Shown: piece after piece, positions 43,575-56,828 of the stretch
How the letters are laid out: every line of letters begins with the position of its first letter
Position numbering within the stretch: the stretch's first letter is position 1
Origin: Vicugna pacos
Taxonomy: Eukaryota; Chordata; Mammalia; Artiodactyla; Camelidae
Length of the DNA stretch: 64,000 nucleotides
Reading direction: 5' to 3'
Assembly (NCBI RefSeq): GCF_048564905.1
Contig: NC_133009.1
Span: 1,505,001 to 1,569,000, forward strand
Notes under the pieces: generated by a model
What the model was told of the DNA's origin: nothing
The model's input: the letters and a program-made list of their open reading frames with translations, nothing else
Database searches by the model: none
Made by a program: the position numbers and the translations under genes

Positions 43575-46500
43575 AGAATAACAGGTTTATGGAGATATAA
43601 TTCACATACCATAAAATGCAGCCTTTGAAAGTGTGCATTAGGGTTTTATGTACATTTCAGGTTTGTGTAGCCATCACCCCCAAAAGGAACCTGTACCCTT
43701 TAGTAAGTCAGTCCCTAACCTTCCTTTCCCTTAGCCCTCAGCAGCCACCACTCTACTTTCTGCCTCTATGGGTTTGCCTGTTCTAGGCATTTCATATAAG
43801 TAGAACCATACAGTATGCTGCCTTTTTTGATTATCGTTTTTCATTTAGTGTGACGTTGTCAAGGCTCATCCATCGTGTAGCATATATCAATACCCAAATT
43901 CCTTTTTGTATTCAAATAATATGCCATAGTTATAAATACACCACATTGCTTATCCATCCATCAGTTGATGATGAATAATTCTGCTGTAAATGCTCATGGA
44001 CAAGTTTTTGTGTGAACACATATTTTCACTTCTCTTCAGGATATATCAAAAAATGGAATTGCTGGGATGTATTCTACTTTTAACATTTTGAGGAATTGCT
44101 AATATAGCTTTTAAAGTGACTGAAGCATTGTATATTTCCAGAAGTAATGTATGAGGAGTCCAGTTTCTCCACATCCTCATCTACACTTTTTATTAATGGG
44201 TTTATAGATTCATATTTATATATCATATATCATATATATTTGTCATCCTAGTTGGTATGAAGTGGTATGTCATTGTGATTTTGATTTCTGTTTCCCTAAT
44301 GCCTACTGATGTTGAACATCTTTTTATGTGCTTAGTTCCCATTCGTATGTCTTCTTTGGAGAAACATCTACTCAAATTCTTTGCCCATTTTAATTATATT
44401 TGTCTTTTTATTGTCATGTTTTAAGCCTTCTTTATCTATTCTGGATAGAAGTCCCTTATCAGGGAAAGTTTTGGAAATATTTTCATCCATCCTGTGGATT
44501 GTCTTCTTACTTTCTTGATGAAGACCTTTGAAGCACAGAAGTTTTTAATTTTACTGAATTCCAGTTTACTTAATTTTTTTTCTTTTGTTGTTTGTGCTTT
44601 TGGTGTCATATATTACAAGTATTTGTAATCCAAAGTCCTGAAGATTTTCTCATTGTTCATTTTCTAAATGTTTTATACTTTCAAGTCTGTGATTTATTTT
44701 GAGTTAATTTTCATAAATGGTGTTAAGATAAAAGTTCAGTTTTCTTTCTTTCCAGGTGTAAGTACAGGTGTCCCAGCATCATTTTTGTAAAGATTATTTT
44801 TCCCCCTTTGGATTGTCATGGCACCTTTGTCAAAAATTAAATGGCTGCATGTAAGACTTTGTTTATGGTCTCTTAGTTCTTTTCTCTCAATCTATTTTTC
44901 TGTCCTTTCAGCAAGTACCACACTGTATGGATCACAGTTTTGTTAGTGAGTTTTGAATTTGGAAACTTCAAAACTTTGTTCTTTTTCAAGATTGTTTTGA
45001 CTATTTTGGGTATCTTGCATTTCCATATTAGTTTTAGGATCAGCTTGTTCATTTCTGCCAAAAAGCCAGAGCATCATTGAATATATAGGTCATTTTGAGG
45101 ACAATACAATGGCCATCCTAACAATAATAAGGCTTCTGATCTATGAACACAGAAGAGCTTTCCATTTATTTTAGGTCATTTTTAACTTCTATCAGTAGTA
45201 TTTTAGTTTTCAATATACAAGTTTCAGATATTTTTCTCAGTATTTCACATATTTTTCTTAATATTACTAATTATTTTATTCATTTTGATGCTATTGTAAA
45301 TGAAAAGGTTTCCTTCATTTTATTTTTAGATTATTCACTGCTGTTGGATAGAAATATAATTACTTTTTATATATTTATTTGTGTCTTACAAATTTGGTCA
45401 GACTGGGTTGTTAATTCTAAGAGGATTTTTTTCTATTCTCTCTATCTTTCCTTTGTGGATTCCTTGTGATCTCAATATATAATATCATGTCATCTGGAAT
45501 TGAAACAGTTTTATTTCTTTCTTTCTAATCTAGAGACTTTATTTTCTTTGTCTGATTGTTTTGACTAGAACCTCTAGTACAATGTTGATTTTGGGAGGGA
45601 ATTATTCAGTGCTTCTGCATTATGTATGATCTTTGCTTCAGGTTTTTCATAGATGTTCATTGTCAAGTTGAGGAAGTTCTCTTCTATTCCTAGTTTTTAT
45701 CCATTATTCTATTAATATGGTGTATTACATGAATTGACTTTTGTATGTTGTACTGCCTTTTCATACCTGGATACATCCCACTTAATGGTGGTCTATTTTA
45801 TATGTTACTGTTTTGGATTTGCTTGTATTCTGTTGAGGATTTTTGCATTTATATTCATAAGAGATAGTCTTTAGTTTTCTTGTGATGCCTTTGTCTGGTT
45901 TTTGTATCAGTGTGATACTAGTCTCATTGAATGAATTGGGAAGTGTGCCCACCTCTTTATTTTCAGACGAATTTGTGAAGCATTTTTTGTTTGTTTTTGT
46001 TTTTGTTTTTTCTTTAAGTAGTTGATGGAATTCACCAGCAAAGCCATACGGGCCTAGCATTTCTTTCTGTGAATGTTTTGGATTGTTATTTCAGTCACTA
46101 CTTACTGTAGGCTTATTTGAGTTTTCTACTTCTCCTTGAATTGACTTCAGTCATTTATGTACTTCTAGGAATTTATCAATTTCATCTAGGTTATCTCATT
46201 TATTGGCTATATAATTATTCATGGTATTCCCTTATATTCCTTGTTATTTTTGTAAGGGCAGTAGTGACATCCTTCCTTTCATTTCTCATTTTAGTAATTT
46301 GAATCTTCTCTCTTTTATTTTTTCAGTACTAGATAAAATTTGTCAATTTTATTAATCTTTTCAAAGAACCAACTATTCCTTTTGTTGATTATTCTCTGTT
46401 GTTTATCTATTGTCTATTCCATTTATTTCTGCCTTTAGTATTTTGATTAGAATGTTTAATTCATTTACATTAATGTAATTTCTTATCAGGTTGAAGTTAT

Positions 46501-48670
46501 ATCTGCTGTCTACTTTCTATATGTCTTTTTTTCCCATTCCTCTATTACCTACACATTTTTGTACAAAGTAAGCATTTTCAAGTGTGTCATTTTAATTTGT
46601 TTATTTTATCTTTTTCTTCTCCTCCTCCTCCTCTTCCTCCTCCTCCTTCTCTTCCATTGCCCTGGAGATTATAATTAACATCTTGTTTTAAAGCAATCTA
46701 GTTCACATGAATACCAACTTAATTTCAACAGTACACAAAAACTTTGCTTTGGTAACAGTCTTTTCCCTCCCCCTCCTCATACTGTGACTGTCATACAAAT
46801 TGCACCTTTATGCATTTATAAGCGCATCTACACAGTTTCATAAGTATTGTTTTATGCAATTGTCTTTTACATCAAATAGAACAAAACATTTACATGTAAT
46901 ACTTGATTTATACTGTTTTATTTTTTTACTCATGTAGTAGTGCTCTTTATTTTTCAGGTGAGTGTCCCTTCATTTACACCTGCTGGACTTTCCTTAGTAT
47001 TTCTTGTAGGGCAGTCCTGCTAGAAATGGATTCTTTCAGATTTTGTTTTTGTCTTAATTTCTCCTTTAATTTTTTTGAAGGATCATTTTGCTGGCTATAA
47101 AATACTTGGTGACAGTCTTTTCCTTTTATCTCTTTGATGATACCATCCACTGTCTTCTGGTCTCCATAGTTTTCGATGAGAAATCAACTGTCTTACTGAG
47201 GAGCCTTTCTATATGTTGAGCCACTTTTCTCTTTTGGCTGTCAAGATACTTTATTCTTGTGTTTTGACACACTGAATCTGATGTGCCTATTTTAGATGTC
47301 TCTACGTTTATACCACATGGAGTTTGTTGAGCTGCTGGGATGTACAAATTAATGTTTTCATCAAATTTGGGAAGTTTTCAGCCATTATTTCTTTATATAT
47401 TCTTTCTCCCCCTTTTTTTCTCTCCCTACTTTTGGCGCTCCCATTATGTGTGTATTGGTATTGTTGATGGTGTCCCACCTATCTCTGCCACAGTGTTCGT
47501 TTTTTTTTCATTCCTTTTTCTTTCTGTTCCACAGACTGGATAATCTCAGTAGTTTTAATTTAACTGACTTTTTCTTCAACAAGTTCATATCTACAGAGAA
47601 ACCTCTTATTGAAGTTTTTATTTTAGTCATTATATTTGTATCTCTTGAATTTCTAGTTGGTTTTTATTATAAATTTTATTTATTGATATTCTCTGTACAA
47701 TGAGATGTGCACATAATTTAATCCTTTAGGCATGGTTTCTGTTAGTATTTTGAACATATGTGTAATTGCTTATTTATGTCTTTGTCTAGTAAGTCCAGTG
47801 TCTGGGCTTCCTCAGGGAGTTTCTATTGACTACTTTTTCCCCTTCTGTTATGGGCAAACTTTTCTGTTTCTTTGTACATCTTCTAATTTTCTGTTGAAAA
47901 CTGGACATTTAAAATATTACAATGTGGCAGATCTGAAAGCTTGATTTTCCTCATCTCCAGGGTTTATCGTTGTTTTCATTGTCATTGCTGCTGCTGCTAT
48001 TTATTTATTTACTTTCGTGAACAAATTCTGTAAAGTCTGTATTCTTTATCATGCATGACCATGAGATCAGTGTGTGTGCAGAAAGCCCAGTTGCCATCAC
48101 TGTAATAATGATTGGACAGTGATTTCTTTCAATGCCTGGAGCCAATCATTTGAGCTGTTGCCAGGTGGCTGTGTGTCTGTGTGCTGAGGGATGCCCTCAG
48201 CACCGGCAGGCAGTCTGCAGCTCTTCCGTTGCCTTTAGTTCTTGCTTATGCAGAACCTCAAGTTCAGTCAAAGTTGAAGGCTTAGGATTTTCTCAGATCT
48301 TTCCTTACCATGTGCCACACATGTATATTTCCTTCTACAATTCTTAGAATTTTTTTGGACATTTTTAACCCTACCTCCACCCCCAGAACGTCTCATTACT
48401 CAATTTTGCCTTCTTAGTTTCCTAGTCAGCACCTAGTTAGCCTCTGCTGGTACCACTGCCTCAGGCGGTTGTAATGTTAGATACTCACTGCTGATTGTTT
48501 CCCACACACACCCTGGGGACGGGCTGTTTGCACAGCATGAGTTTGTGACAGGTCACATAGTGACAGCTCTCTGGGGGCGGAATTTTTGGGTAACTTTAAA
48601 TCACTTCTGCCCCTACCTTGATTGTGAGACTACTGCTTTTAAAGTCCAACATTTAGGTGAGGATACAGGA
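43575..48670 (-). mobile_element. Older L1 (L1M type), long, all reading frames broken
   Basis: It starts at the 3' UTR (AGGTTTATGGAGATATAATT, CACATACCATAAAATGCAGC) immediately after the 5' end of the neighbouring L1. It continues through ORF2 (GGAATTGCTGGGATGTATTC, TTTGTCAAAAATTAAATGGC, TTAGGATCAGCTTGTTCATT) to ORF1-like sequence at 47100-47950 (TGTCTTCTGGTCTCCATAG, CAGCCATTATTTCTTTATAT). Substitutions and indels are far more frequent than in the neighbour, so it is older. A TCC-rich microsatellite lies at 46617-46655. The 5' boundary near 48670 is uncertain. Confidence 0.8.
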
Positions 48671-50248
48671 ATGGGGTAGATCAAGTTACAATGCAACATA
48701 ACTCACTATCTTTATGAAGATTTTGCTGGTTTTTTTTTTCTCAAATAAAGACTCCCCGTATTGCTGGAAGCCTTGGTTTAATTTCCAGAGTTCTGCAGAG
48801 GTTAATTTTGACAAATTTTGCCATTGTCATTGCTTCATAGAGGAGTAAGTTTTGCAAGATGTTTACTCAGATATTCTAGACGTGTATCCCAATTGCATTT
48901 GTTTTTAACTGAGTTTCTTGCAAGACTAACTAATTCTACAGCTCCAACCCCATTCACATGAGTCCATCTGCATGGATTCTCCTACAGGGAGCAGTTTGCA
49001 ACCTGTTGTCAATTTGTTGTTTTTCTTATTAAAGTGTAGGGGTTTTTAAAAATATGCTCATGAATAGCCCTTTGTCATTTTTACACGTTACAAAACTTCC
49101 ACTACTCTGTGGCTATTTTTTTCCCTCTCTTTTCATTGCTTTAATGAAGATCTCACTTTTAAGAATTTTCAGTATAGCAATATGTGGATGGTGATCACAC
49201 AGGTGAGGCATTTAACTACTGTCTAAACCTCAGTCTTTGCTCTGATTCACTGTCTAGAAAATCTGAACACATCTAGTGAACCCCATATACCAAAGGATGC
49301 TGACAGCCCTAATTAAAAAAATGCTTTTTAAGTAAAGCAAAAAATATTAACTTTGACACTGGAAAAGACAAATCTGAAATTTCCTAGCTGATCTTGCTTT
49401 CTGTGATCATTAGCTACATCATGTTTATTGAGCCGACAAGCATATTGAGCTACTGATTTTATTTCATCGGATTTTAGAATGCAGAACACATTTCAGGCCC
49501 ACTTATAGCACCATATGTATATCTTTAAGGATATATACATATGATGATGTCTTTATTATAAGTACCTTATTTTATTTTAAGTACCAACTGCTGTTAACCT
49601 CATTAAGGAAATCTTGGAACTGCAGAACTGAAATTTTTGATACTACCATCATCCCGTAGCATCTCCTTTGCACTTAGATGTTGTGTGGCAGAGTATTTTT
49701 CTGCTCCCTAGAAATGATCAATGTTGAAGGGGAAAAACCCTCCTCTAATAAATATAGTCCAAATCACACACTTATCTGAAAAATGGCCACCATTTTAGTC
49801 CACACCAATCCATCTACTCATACTGACTCAGAGTCCTCAACACAGACAATCCACCCCTGAAGTCAGGGTCCTCAGCACACGTTCTATCCCCTCCCCATTC
49901 CTTGTTGATTCTGACCTACTTTTGTCCAACGCATCCTGCCAGGCCCTTTGCTGCCTGACTGCAGTTTCTAATTTTTACCTTTGAGTTCCAGACTGCGCCT
50001 AGTGATTTCCAGAGAAACGCCAGACACCTGACTCATCAGGACGGGTGGGGAGGATTTCAGGAAGCTGTTACCCTAACTCACTTGCAGATCAGTGAGTAGC
50101 TGTTGTGAGCATTCCTTCTAGATCTCTGACATGCCGGCTGCATCTACCCCAGCAAAATAACGTAGTTCCTCCAACCACCTCTGCCTCCATTCATCTGGCT
50201 TTCTGCTTTCAGTGACACTCAGATGCTGCTGATGGGCATTATATTTAT
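48671..50248. other. Unassigned sequence in the ANO6-like locus
   Basis: No repeat or exon is recognised. I looked here for the two anoctamin exons that should encode the extracellular loop after TM1 (the cysteine-rich CPQCDRLCPFW region) and TM2, and did not find them. Confidence 0.4.
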
Positions 50249-50485
50249 ATGTATTTTTTTTAATTGAAGTATAGTCAGTTACAATGTGTCAATTTCTGAT
50301 GCACAGCCCAATGTTCCAGTCATTCATATACACATTCATATGTATGAATTCCTTTTCATATTCTTTTTCATTAAAGGTTATTACAAGATATTAAATATAG
50401 TTCCCTGTGTTATACAGAAGAAATTTAGTTTTTTTAGCTATTTTTATATATAGTAGTTAATATTTGCATATCTCAATCTCTGATG
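50249..50485 (-). mobile_element. L1 3' UTR end, artiodactyl type
   Basis: The plus strand begins with a T run and TTAATTGAAGTATAGTCAGT, followed by CAATTTCTGATGCACAGCCC, TTCTTTTTCATTAAAGGTTA and TATAGTTCCCTGTGTTATAC. This is the antisense 3' UTR of artiodactyl L1. It is 5'-truncated to about 235 bp and well preserved, so fairly young. Confidence 0.8.
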
Positions 50486-52534
50486 AGCATTTTTGAAGCC
50501 ACATCTGGAACCCTTGCTGCAGAAGAGTCTGAGAAATATATTTTCAACCTCATAGCCTTTTGGTTAGGAAGTTGGAATAAAGGCTGAGCTGGCTCACCTA
50601 ACTTGTCTGCCTTTGTGAGTAAAGAGGTCTGGAGTTTCAAGGCCCAATGATATGTACCAGCCCTTCAGTAGCAAACTTAAAGCAACCAAAATGCTCCCAT
50701 CTACCAGAGCATGACTTGTCCTTTGACACTGCTGGACATAACTGCCAACGCTGTCTAAGGCATCGTCTTCATCTGGTGCACACGTTCTTTAGATGTGTAA
50801 TATGCTGATTAACAGGACAAGATGGTTTGGATTCCCAAGGTCACAGGCAGCCTTCTGCCTGACTTTGGTGTATATATGTTCATTAAAGGGTCCTCTCTCA
50901 GATCATCTAGAGCTGCCTAGTGTGTGGTTTGCCAGAGAATGTGGGTGCAGTGCTCCCCACCATAGTCCTTGTTGTTTTATTGCAGGAAGAGAGAGAGCAA
51001 AAGAGACAGAACAGGAAGTTCTTGTTCAGCCTCAAACACAGTGACCCCCGCCCAGGGCTCTTGCTCTGGGACACACAGAAGTGCATGTCAGCAGTGATGT
51101 GGCCTCGGTGTACTCCAAAACATGGCGTGGTTGTACGGGGCTGTGTCTTTCATGGACCCTGAAAAATTCTCGGCGTTGTGAAATGGGGAACTAAGGAACT
51201 CTCACCCATGCCTGTAGCTCCCAGGGTTTGCACCCTTACGTGTTTTGAGGATTTGCTGGCAACTCATTCTTTTTCACCAGGTCATTTCTCGGTTACACGG
51301 CAGTTCTGTGACTTCCTTATCAGAACTGCTCCTTAAGTTTGGGGTTTAGTGAAAGATGCCATTTTACCCTGTAAGTTCATGTTCAGGGAGGAGGAGGAAG
51401 ACAGCACAGATCAGAATTGCTGTTTTGCTTTTTTTGTTGTTGTTTTCATAAGCCGTCTCCTGTTGTCAAATAGACACTGAGCAAATGAATGATTGTTACA
51501 CTCCCATTTGAAGGTTGAGGAAAATGACACTCAGGGAGAGGAGGCAAATTTCCTGAGGTCCCAAAGACAAAAAGGGATGAGTACAGAATAAGATCCTTGC
51601 AAATTTCTTGGCTGTCATCAGCCTTTCGGTCAGTGACAGAGTGTCGTGTGTAGTAGTAAAGTTGTGGGGGTGCTTTTAGAAGGGTGCAGATGTTCTTGTT
51701 TTGTTGATAAAATCACAGTGTTTTGTCTGGGACTCTGAAAAAGAGAAATGGGTACGAAAATGTTGGTTTCTCGTCCTTGGTCCTTCCTCACCCACACAGA
51801 TATGGACCCTTCCATCTGCAGCTGGAATAAGAGCCCCAGCCTTCCCATCTCATGAGATCAGTACTCATTCATTTCATCCCTGCCCACCTGTAGGTGATAA
51901 AGCACAGTGTGATTTTCATGTTCTGCTTCACTGATTCTTGTGAAATTAGGTGTTTGAAGATAGAAACTCATGAAAGGAAGCTGCTTTTTTTTATATAAAG
52001 TGCAGTAATTTTCTTAGCAGAGAAGGAAATTGAGGATTTTCTTCATTGAAGATCAATAGAGATTTCAAAAACATCTGTATTTTTGATGCATAGATTAAAA
52101 TGACAAAATTTAGCGGGATTACAGAAACAGAAGGAAGATACCAGAAGTGTTTTTAAAGAGCTTTTCTAAGACTGGGCTTGTGAAGAGACTGTTAGTTGAC
52201 AGAGGCCCTCTTCTCACCCATAGTCCCTCTCCTTAGGTTGGAAAGGGCCAGGGTTTCCCCTGTGTGCAGTCCTGGTGCTTCAAGTGAGTTGTGGGGTAGG
52301 GCGGTGCACATGGTGCTGCCTTCAGTTTTTCCATCCTAAGTAACCCCTGGCAGTCAGAGGGCGAATGTGTTGCAACCTCATGAACCATCCGCCATGCTCT
52401 CCGGGGTGTGTGATCATCTCAGCTCATCCCGGCTCAGGTGATGGCAGAGCAGAGACTGGTGGCAAGAGGTCAGCCATGAGTAGCAGGGAGCAACTGGGGT
52501 CAGCTGGGGCCCAACTGGCTAGGAGTTCCAGGTG
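50486..52534. other. Unassigned sequence in the ANO6-like locus
   Basis: No gene is recognised. The frames at 50793-51044 and 50920-51162 overlap and have no known domain. A weak MIR-like stretch lies at about 51500-51600 (minus orientation). No anoctamin exon was found. Confidence 0.4.
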
Positions 52535-52660
52535 GAAATCCCAGGACTTCCCACAGCTCATTCATTCAGCTAACACTTCTCCAGCACCTGTTATGTGCTG
52601 GTGCTTCCGTTGTGAACAGAACCAAATCCCTGTCCTCATGAAGGTGACGTTCTAGTGGAC
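52535..52660 (-). mobile_element. Old L2-like fragment
   Basis: TCATTCATTCAGCTAACACT, TCCAGCACCTGTTATGTGCT, CCAAATCCCTGTCCTCATGA, then CGTTCTAGTGGACAT read as the antisense 3' end of an L2-type element. It is short and diverged. Confidence 0.5.
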
Positions 52661-52854
52661 ATAAAAAATGATACATGCAGAAGCAGATCCAGGTCAGGAC
52701 ACATGAGTGTTGTCTATTTTGGAGTGCACAAGGTGAGATCTTTTGGGAAGGAATGTATGATACAGGAAAATGTGGGGGAGAGGACGGGCCGTATCCCAGG
52801 TCTTACTTGGGTCCCTGGGATGTACCTCGCCAAGTGTGGGTCCTTGGTTTGCCC

Positions 52855-53470
52855 AGGAACGAATTCAAGAGAGCCAGAGTTCAGTAAAGGTAGATTTATT
52901 CAGAGAGATATATACTCCACAGAGTGGGCAGTTTAAGAAGGCAAGAGAAAAGCCATGAGGCGTGGGGTTTGGGTGCTCCAGTTTAAAGTAAAAGTAGATA
53001 CACACTCCACAGACATAGTGTGGGCTGTCTCCCTCAGCAGGGAGAGCAGCCATGAGGTGTGGGGTTGTTAGTTTTTATGCACTCAGTATCTTCATATGCT
53101 AATAAGTGGGAGGAATATTCCAACCGCTTTGTGGAAGGTGTTGGGATTCCCAGAAATTGGGCCACTACTCATCCTTTGACCTTTTATGGTCAGACTTGAA
53201 CCTGTCCTGGAACCTGTGCGAGTGCCATTTAGCATCCTGCGGTATTTCGGTGAGTGTGTATTGAAGCTCAAGATCTACTGGGAGTTGACTTTTCCACCGT
53301 CTCGGTGCTAATGGCTCTGCCACCCTTTTAATGGCTGTGCCCTGCCCCCTTCCCTCCTGTCTCATGAAGGAGCTCTGGACTGATTGCACAATTGCAGAGC
53401 AGGGGACAGAGTGGAAAGAACTTGATAAGTGGAAGGTGGAAGGCAGTGTTGGCAGTAGAATTCTCAAGTC
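52855..53470 (-). mobile_element. Endogenous retrovirus LTR (fossil) with an internal duplication
   Basis: The plus strand shows GTAGATTTATTCAGAGAGAT near one end, TTTTTATGCACTCAGTATCT and CATATGCTAATAA in the middle, an arrangement common in solitary LTRs. Two related sections, about 52905-52993 and 52994-53070, both contain ACTCCACAGA and CCATGAGG.GTGGGGT words, so there is an internal duplication. I cannot name the family. No coding region is seen; it looks like an old solo LTR. Confidence 0.45.
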
Positions 53471-54749
53471 AATTGTAAAGTAAGGGTCTTCTGCTTGCTG
53501 GGGGCACCTGGTGTCACATTAGGGAGCTGTGAGCCTTGGGGACTTCAGTGAGTGGGTGGCTCACTGTGTATATTGTGTTGCTTCTTAGGCAGCCCGAGGA
53601 CAGTTGGCTTATAGGTGACCCATTCACTCAAGCAGGGGTCTCTTTAGGGATTTTCTGCATGTGAGGCTAACATGGGTCACATGGGGGACAGGACCAGGCA
53701 GTCACAGCTTGGTCCACAGTCACCTAGTGCCCTCAAGGCTTTCATCCCATGGATGCGTCACCTCCCCCTGGATGGGGGCAAGGGAGCAAGTGGTGCGGCA
53801 GCTTCTCAGTGGTGGAGGCATTGCTCTCCAGACCCAACACTCAACAGCATGGACCCCTGGTTTTGGCCACAGTCTTGGCTTGATGAGACTGTTGGGTAGC
53901 TGTGCTCATGAGACGTGGGTGCAATACTTCCACTCTCACCAAGAACTCTATTTTGAAGATTCTGGTCAGAGAGCCACAAATACTCCCTAGCCCATAAACA
54001 AAGAACAGTCTCTTTCCCTCGGGGAAGGGCACACAGAAGGAGAACAGATCATCCTGAGAGCAGGAGAGGCCAAATCAGTCCTGCCATCAGGGGTCTGACA
54101 GACGAACCATCTCAGTTCCTCTTACTAGTTGTTTACTTGGAGGATCTGTGGTATTTGGGTGACCTGCAAGTATCAGGAAATAGTACACGAGGGCTTTGTA
54201 GATTTTCTGGTCTGGTGTTAACTCACCCCATTGTAGCTATCGTGCAAGGAAACAAAACTTGGTGGACAACAGGCCATGGCCTCTGCTCCCTGGTGGGGCC
54301 AGGAGGTTACAATGTTAAGTACGATTGCAGGGGTATCATTTCTATGTTAAGAGGCCAGAAGGCCTTACATAGCTCTCATGCAGGATGTCTAAGTTGCAGA
54401 GGGAAACTAGATTCCTTCCAGCTCTCCAGCCAAGGAGGAGACCAGAAGTGGCCTCCTCCACCAACTGTGAGCTCTTTGCCTCCACTGACAGCAGCAGCTA
54501 TAGCAAAAAGCTGGGCTGCCACCTGCGTTTCCATGTAAACATCCGAGTAGCCACAGCAATGGCCTCATGGGGGATGGTGTGCCCAAGGAAGCGCTGCGTG
54601 GGTTGGAGGGAGGAGTGCCAGGGTCAGACACCGGGCCGGCAGGCAGGCAGTGAGGACATCTGTGCAGCGCAGGCGCCATGGAACTGAGACAAAGGGAGGC
54701 AGGTTTTGCAGCAGAGAGCCTGGGCAGTGCCGTGTTGCTTGTAAGATCC
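53471..54749. other. Unassigned sequence, possibly old LTR-element derived
   Basis: No anoctamin exon or clear repeat is recognised. Frames at 53661-53990 and 54137-54538 are open by up to 133 codons but show no domain that I recognise. Part of this may be an extension of the LTR-like element at 52855. That is a guess from position only. Confidence 0.3.
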
Positions 54750-54890
54750 TGGGTTCTGTATCCACGAAGTCTTTGGCTTGAATCCTGACCCTAACCCTCA
54801 TCTTGGGCAAATGTTTGAAGCTATCTGCACCTCTGTTTCTTGGTGTCCCAAATGAGGACAATAGTAGCAATTACGTCTGAGAGTCAGGAG
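54750..54890 (+). mobile_element. MIR SINE
   Basis: Order: TTTGGCTTGAATCCTGACCC, CATCTTGGGCAAATGTTTGA, TCTGCACCTCTGTTTCTTGG, CCAAATGAGGACAATAGTAG. Typical MIR core on the plus strand. Confidence 0.65.
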
Positions 54891-55045
54891 GGCCTTTATA
54901 GGTGTCATTGCATTACGCTCACAGCAGCCCACAAGCACGGTTCTATGTCCCCCATTTTACACGTGGCAGACGGGTAACCTTTTAATCAGTAATCACGCAG
55001 CTAAGAATGGTCAGAACCAGCATTTGAATTTGATCCCTGTGTCCA
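54891..55045 (-). mobile_element. MIR SINE, opposite to its neighbour
   Basis: GTCATTGCATTACGCTCACA, CCCCATTTTACACGTGGCAG, GTAATCACGCAGCTAAGAAT, ACCAGCATTTGAATTTGATC read as reverse MIR. It forms a tail-to-tail pair with the plus-strand MIR just before it. Confidence 0.65.
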
Positions 55046-55330
55046 GGTTATTTCTATTCTCACACAGTATTACTGGAAAACTTGTAAAGTCAGAACAAAC
55101 ACTGCTGGGAAGTGGGTGCTTGAAACATGTTTGTCGTCTTCGCCATTGGGGAGTGTTGGGTTCACGTTCCTCACAGCCCGTCCCAGGCTCCCTGCGTCTC
55201 CGGCTGCCCCTGGTGGGGTCTGCGGGGCTCTGGGCAGCTTCTCCTTGATCTCTACCCACAAGGCTCTCTGCTCTCTACAGGTTGATTCTCAGCCCTGACT
55301 GATCAGTAGAGCTAATGCCTAAAAACAAAA
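55046..55330. other. Short unassigned stretch
   Basis: No recognised feature. GC content rises at 55140-55250 and gives chance frames on both strands. Confidence 0.4.
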
Positions 55331-55446
55331 AAGGTGGGGATGGTACGGCTCAGTAGTAGAGCACGTGCTTAGCATGCAAGAGGTCCTGGGTTCCATTCCC
55401 AGTACCTCCATTAAAATAAATAAAGCTAAATACCCCCCAAAAAAGG
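55331..55446 (+). mobile_element. Camelid tRNA-derived SINE (Vic-1 type), well kept
   Basis: The head GGTGGGGATGGTACGGCTCA is followed by GTAGTAGAGCACGTGCTTAG, CATGCAAGAGGTCCTGGGTT, CCATTCCCAGTACCTCCATT and an AAAATAAATAAAG tail. It is close to consensus. Confidence 0.9.
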
Positions 55447-55599
55447 AAAGAAGTATTTAAAAAACAATAAAGAGTACAAAGACCCCACTCCAGGCTGGGG
55501 TGCACTATATTTTAAAGGCTCCCAGATGCTTCCCATGTGCAGGAGGGTGAGAGCTACCCCTCTACACCTCTTCTCTTGAGCTTGTCCAATCACACCCAT

Positions 55600-56420
55600 T
55601 AGCCACTTGAAATAGGAAAACTACTTGGCTCAGCCTAGAACTTCCTCACGATTTCTAGACTTTTATTTGCCTACTGGACATCTCTCCTGGAGCCCACAGG
55701 CACCCAGCCAGAACTGAATCAGCTGTATCCTCTCATGACTTACCCCTCTTCCTGCCCTTTTTATTTCAGGGAATGGCACTATAATTTAGGACACTGCCAA
55801 AGCCAGAAAGCTGGCTGGCATCTTTGATCTCTTCCTGCACTTCCATCACACCTGTGGCCAATCTGTCCACCTGCTGAAATGTTTTCTCCTCTCTCCTCCT
55901 GGCGGGGCCTCAGCAGGTCTTCACAAGAACCTGCCAATATGTCTCTCTGCCTCTATCTTGTCTCTTTCTAGATCACTTTGTATGTCACCTCTACCTTGGA
56001 GGCACACAGAATCCTGTGTGATGTGCACCTGTGATCTCTCCACCTGGTTGCCTCATGTGCCTCCCACACCCTGTGCTCACTTCTAGACTATTTGCAGTTC
56101 CTGGAAGGGACCTGGCTCTGTTTGGCCTCCCTCCTTTGCATGCACAGCTCCCCAGGGAGAAATGGCCTTAACATTATACCTTCACCTGATCACTTCTAGG
56201 GCATCTCAGAACTCAGCACAGTGGTTCCCTCCTCTGGGAGAGCCTTGGCTACAGTTCCATCTCTCTGCCCTGAGCACCTTCTGCTGACTGTTATCCAAGC
56301 CCTCTTAACACGCCTTCTCAGCCATCATTTCACAATGACTCCTGTGCACCTAGGAGTTCCTGGAAGCAGGAACTGTGCCTTTTTTCCCTTTATTCTGAGA
56401 GCGTGGTAGAGACTCAGGTA
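55600..56420 (+). mobile_element. L2 LINE fragment
   Basis: Plus-strand L2 order: TTATTTGCCTACTGGACATC and TCCCTCCTTTGCATGCACAG in the middle, then CCTCTGGGAGAGCCTTGGCT and a 3' end CCTAGGAGTTCCTGGAAGCA, GGAACTGTGCCTTTTTTCCC. Diverged, with no intact frame. Confidence 0.65.
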
Positions 56421-56828
56421 TAATGGTGGAGGGAACAGTGGTTATTCTGGAATCTCTCTAGAGTTGGGGCCTAGGGGTAACAGTCTGGTTGGAAGAAGGG
56501 CTTAGGGTATTTACCCTGAAGCCACATTTTCAATTAACATGTCATGTTGTTTTTGTCTACTATTTGAAGTTACGAGTCTTAAAACAGAATGACGAATTCT
56601 AAAAATTTCTTTACCGAAGATTGAGGAAAATGGCATTTTTCCATATTTAAGAATATTATTTTAATTTTGTGTGACTGGGGTGGTGGAAAATAGAAATGCA
56701 GGGGCTACTAAAGCATTCTCATCCCCTTCCCCACCCTCAGGCCCTTCGGACAGAAGAGAAAGAGGGATGTGAGGAGAAGACTTGGACGGTGGACCGTGCA
56801 CTGCTTTTAAATCATGACAGTTACTTGT

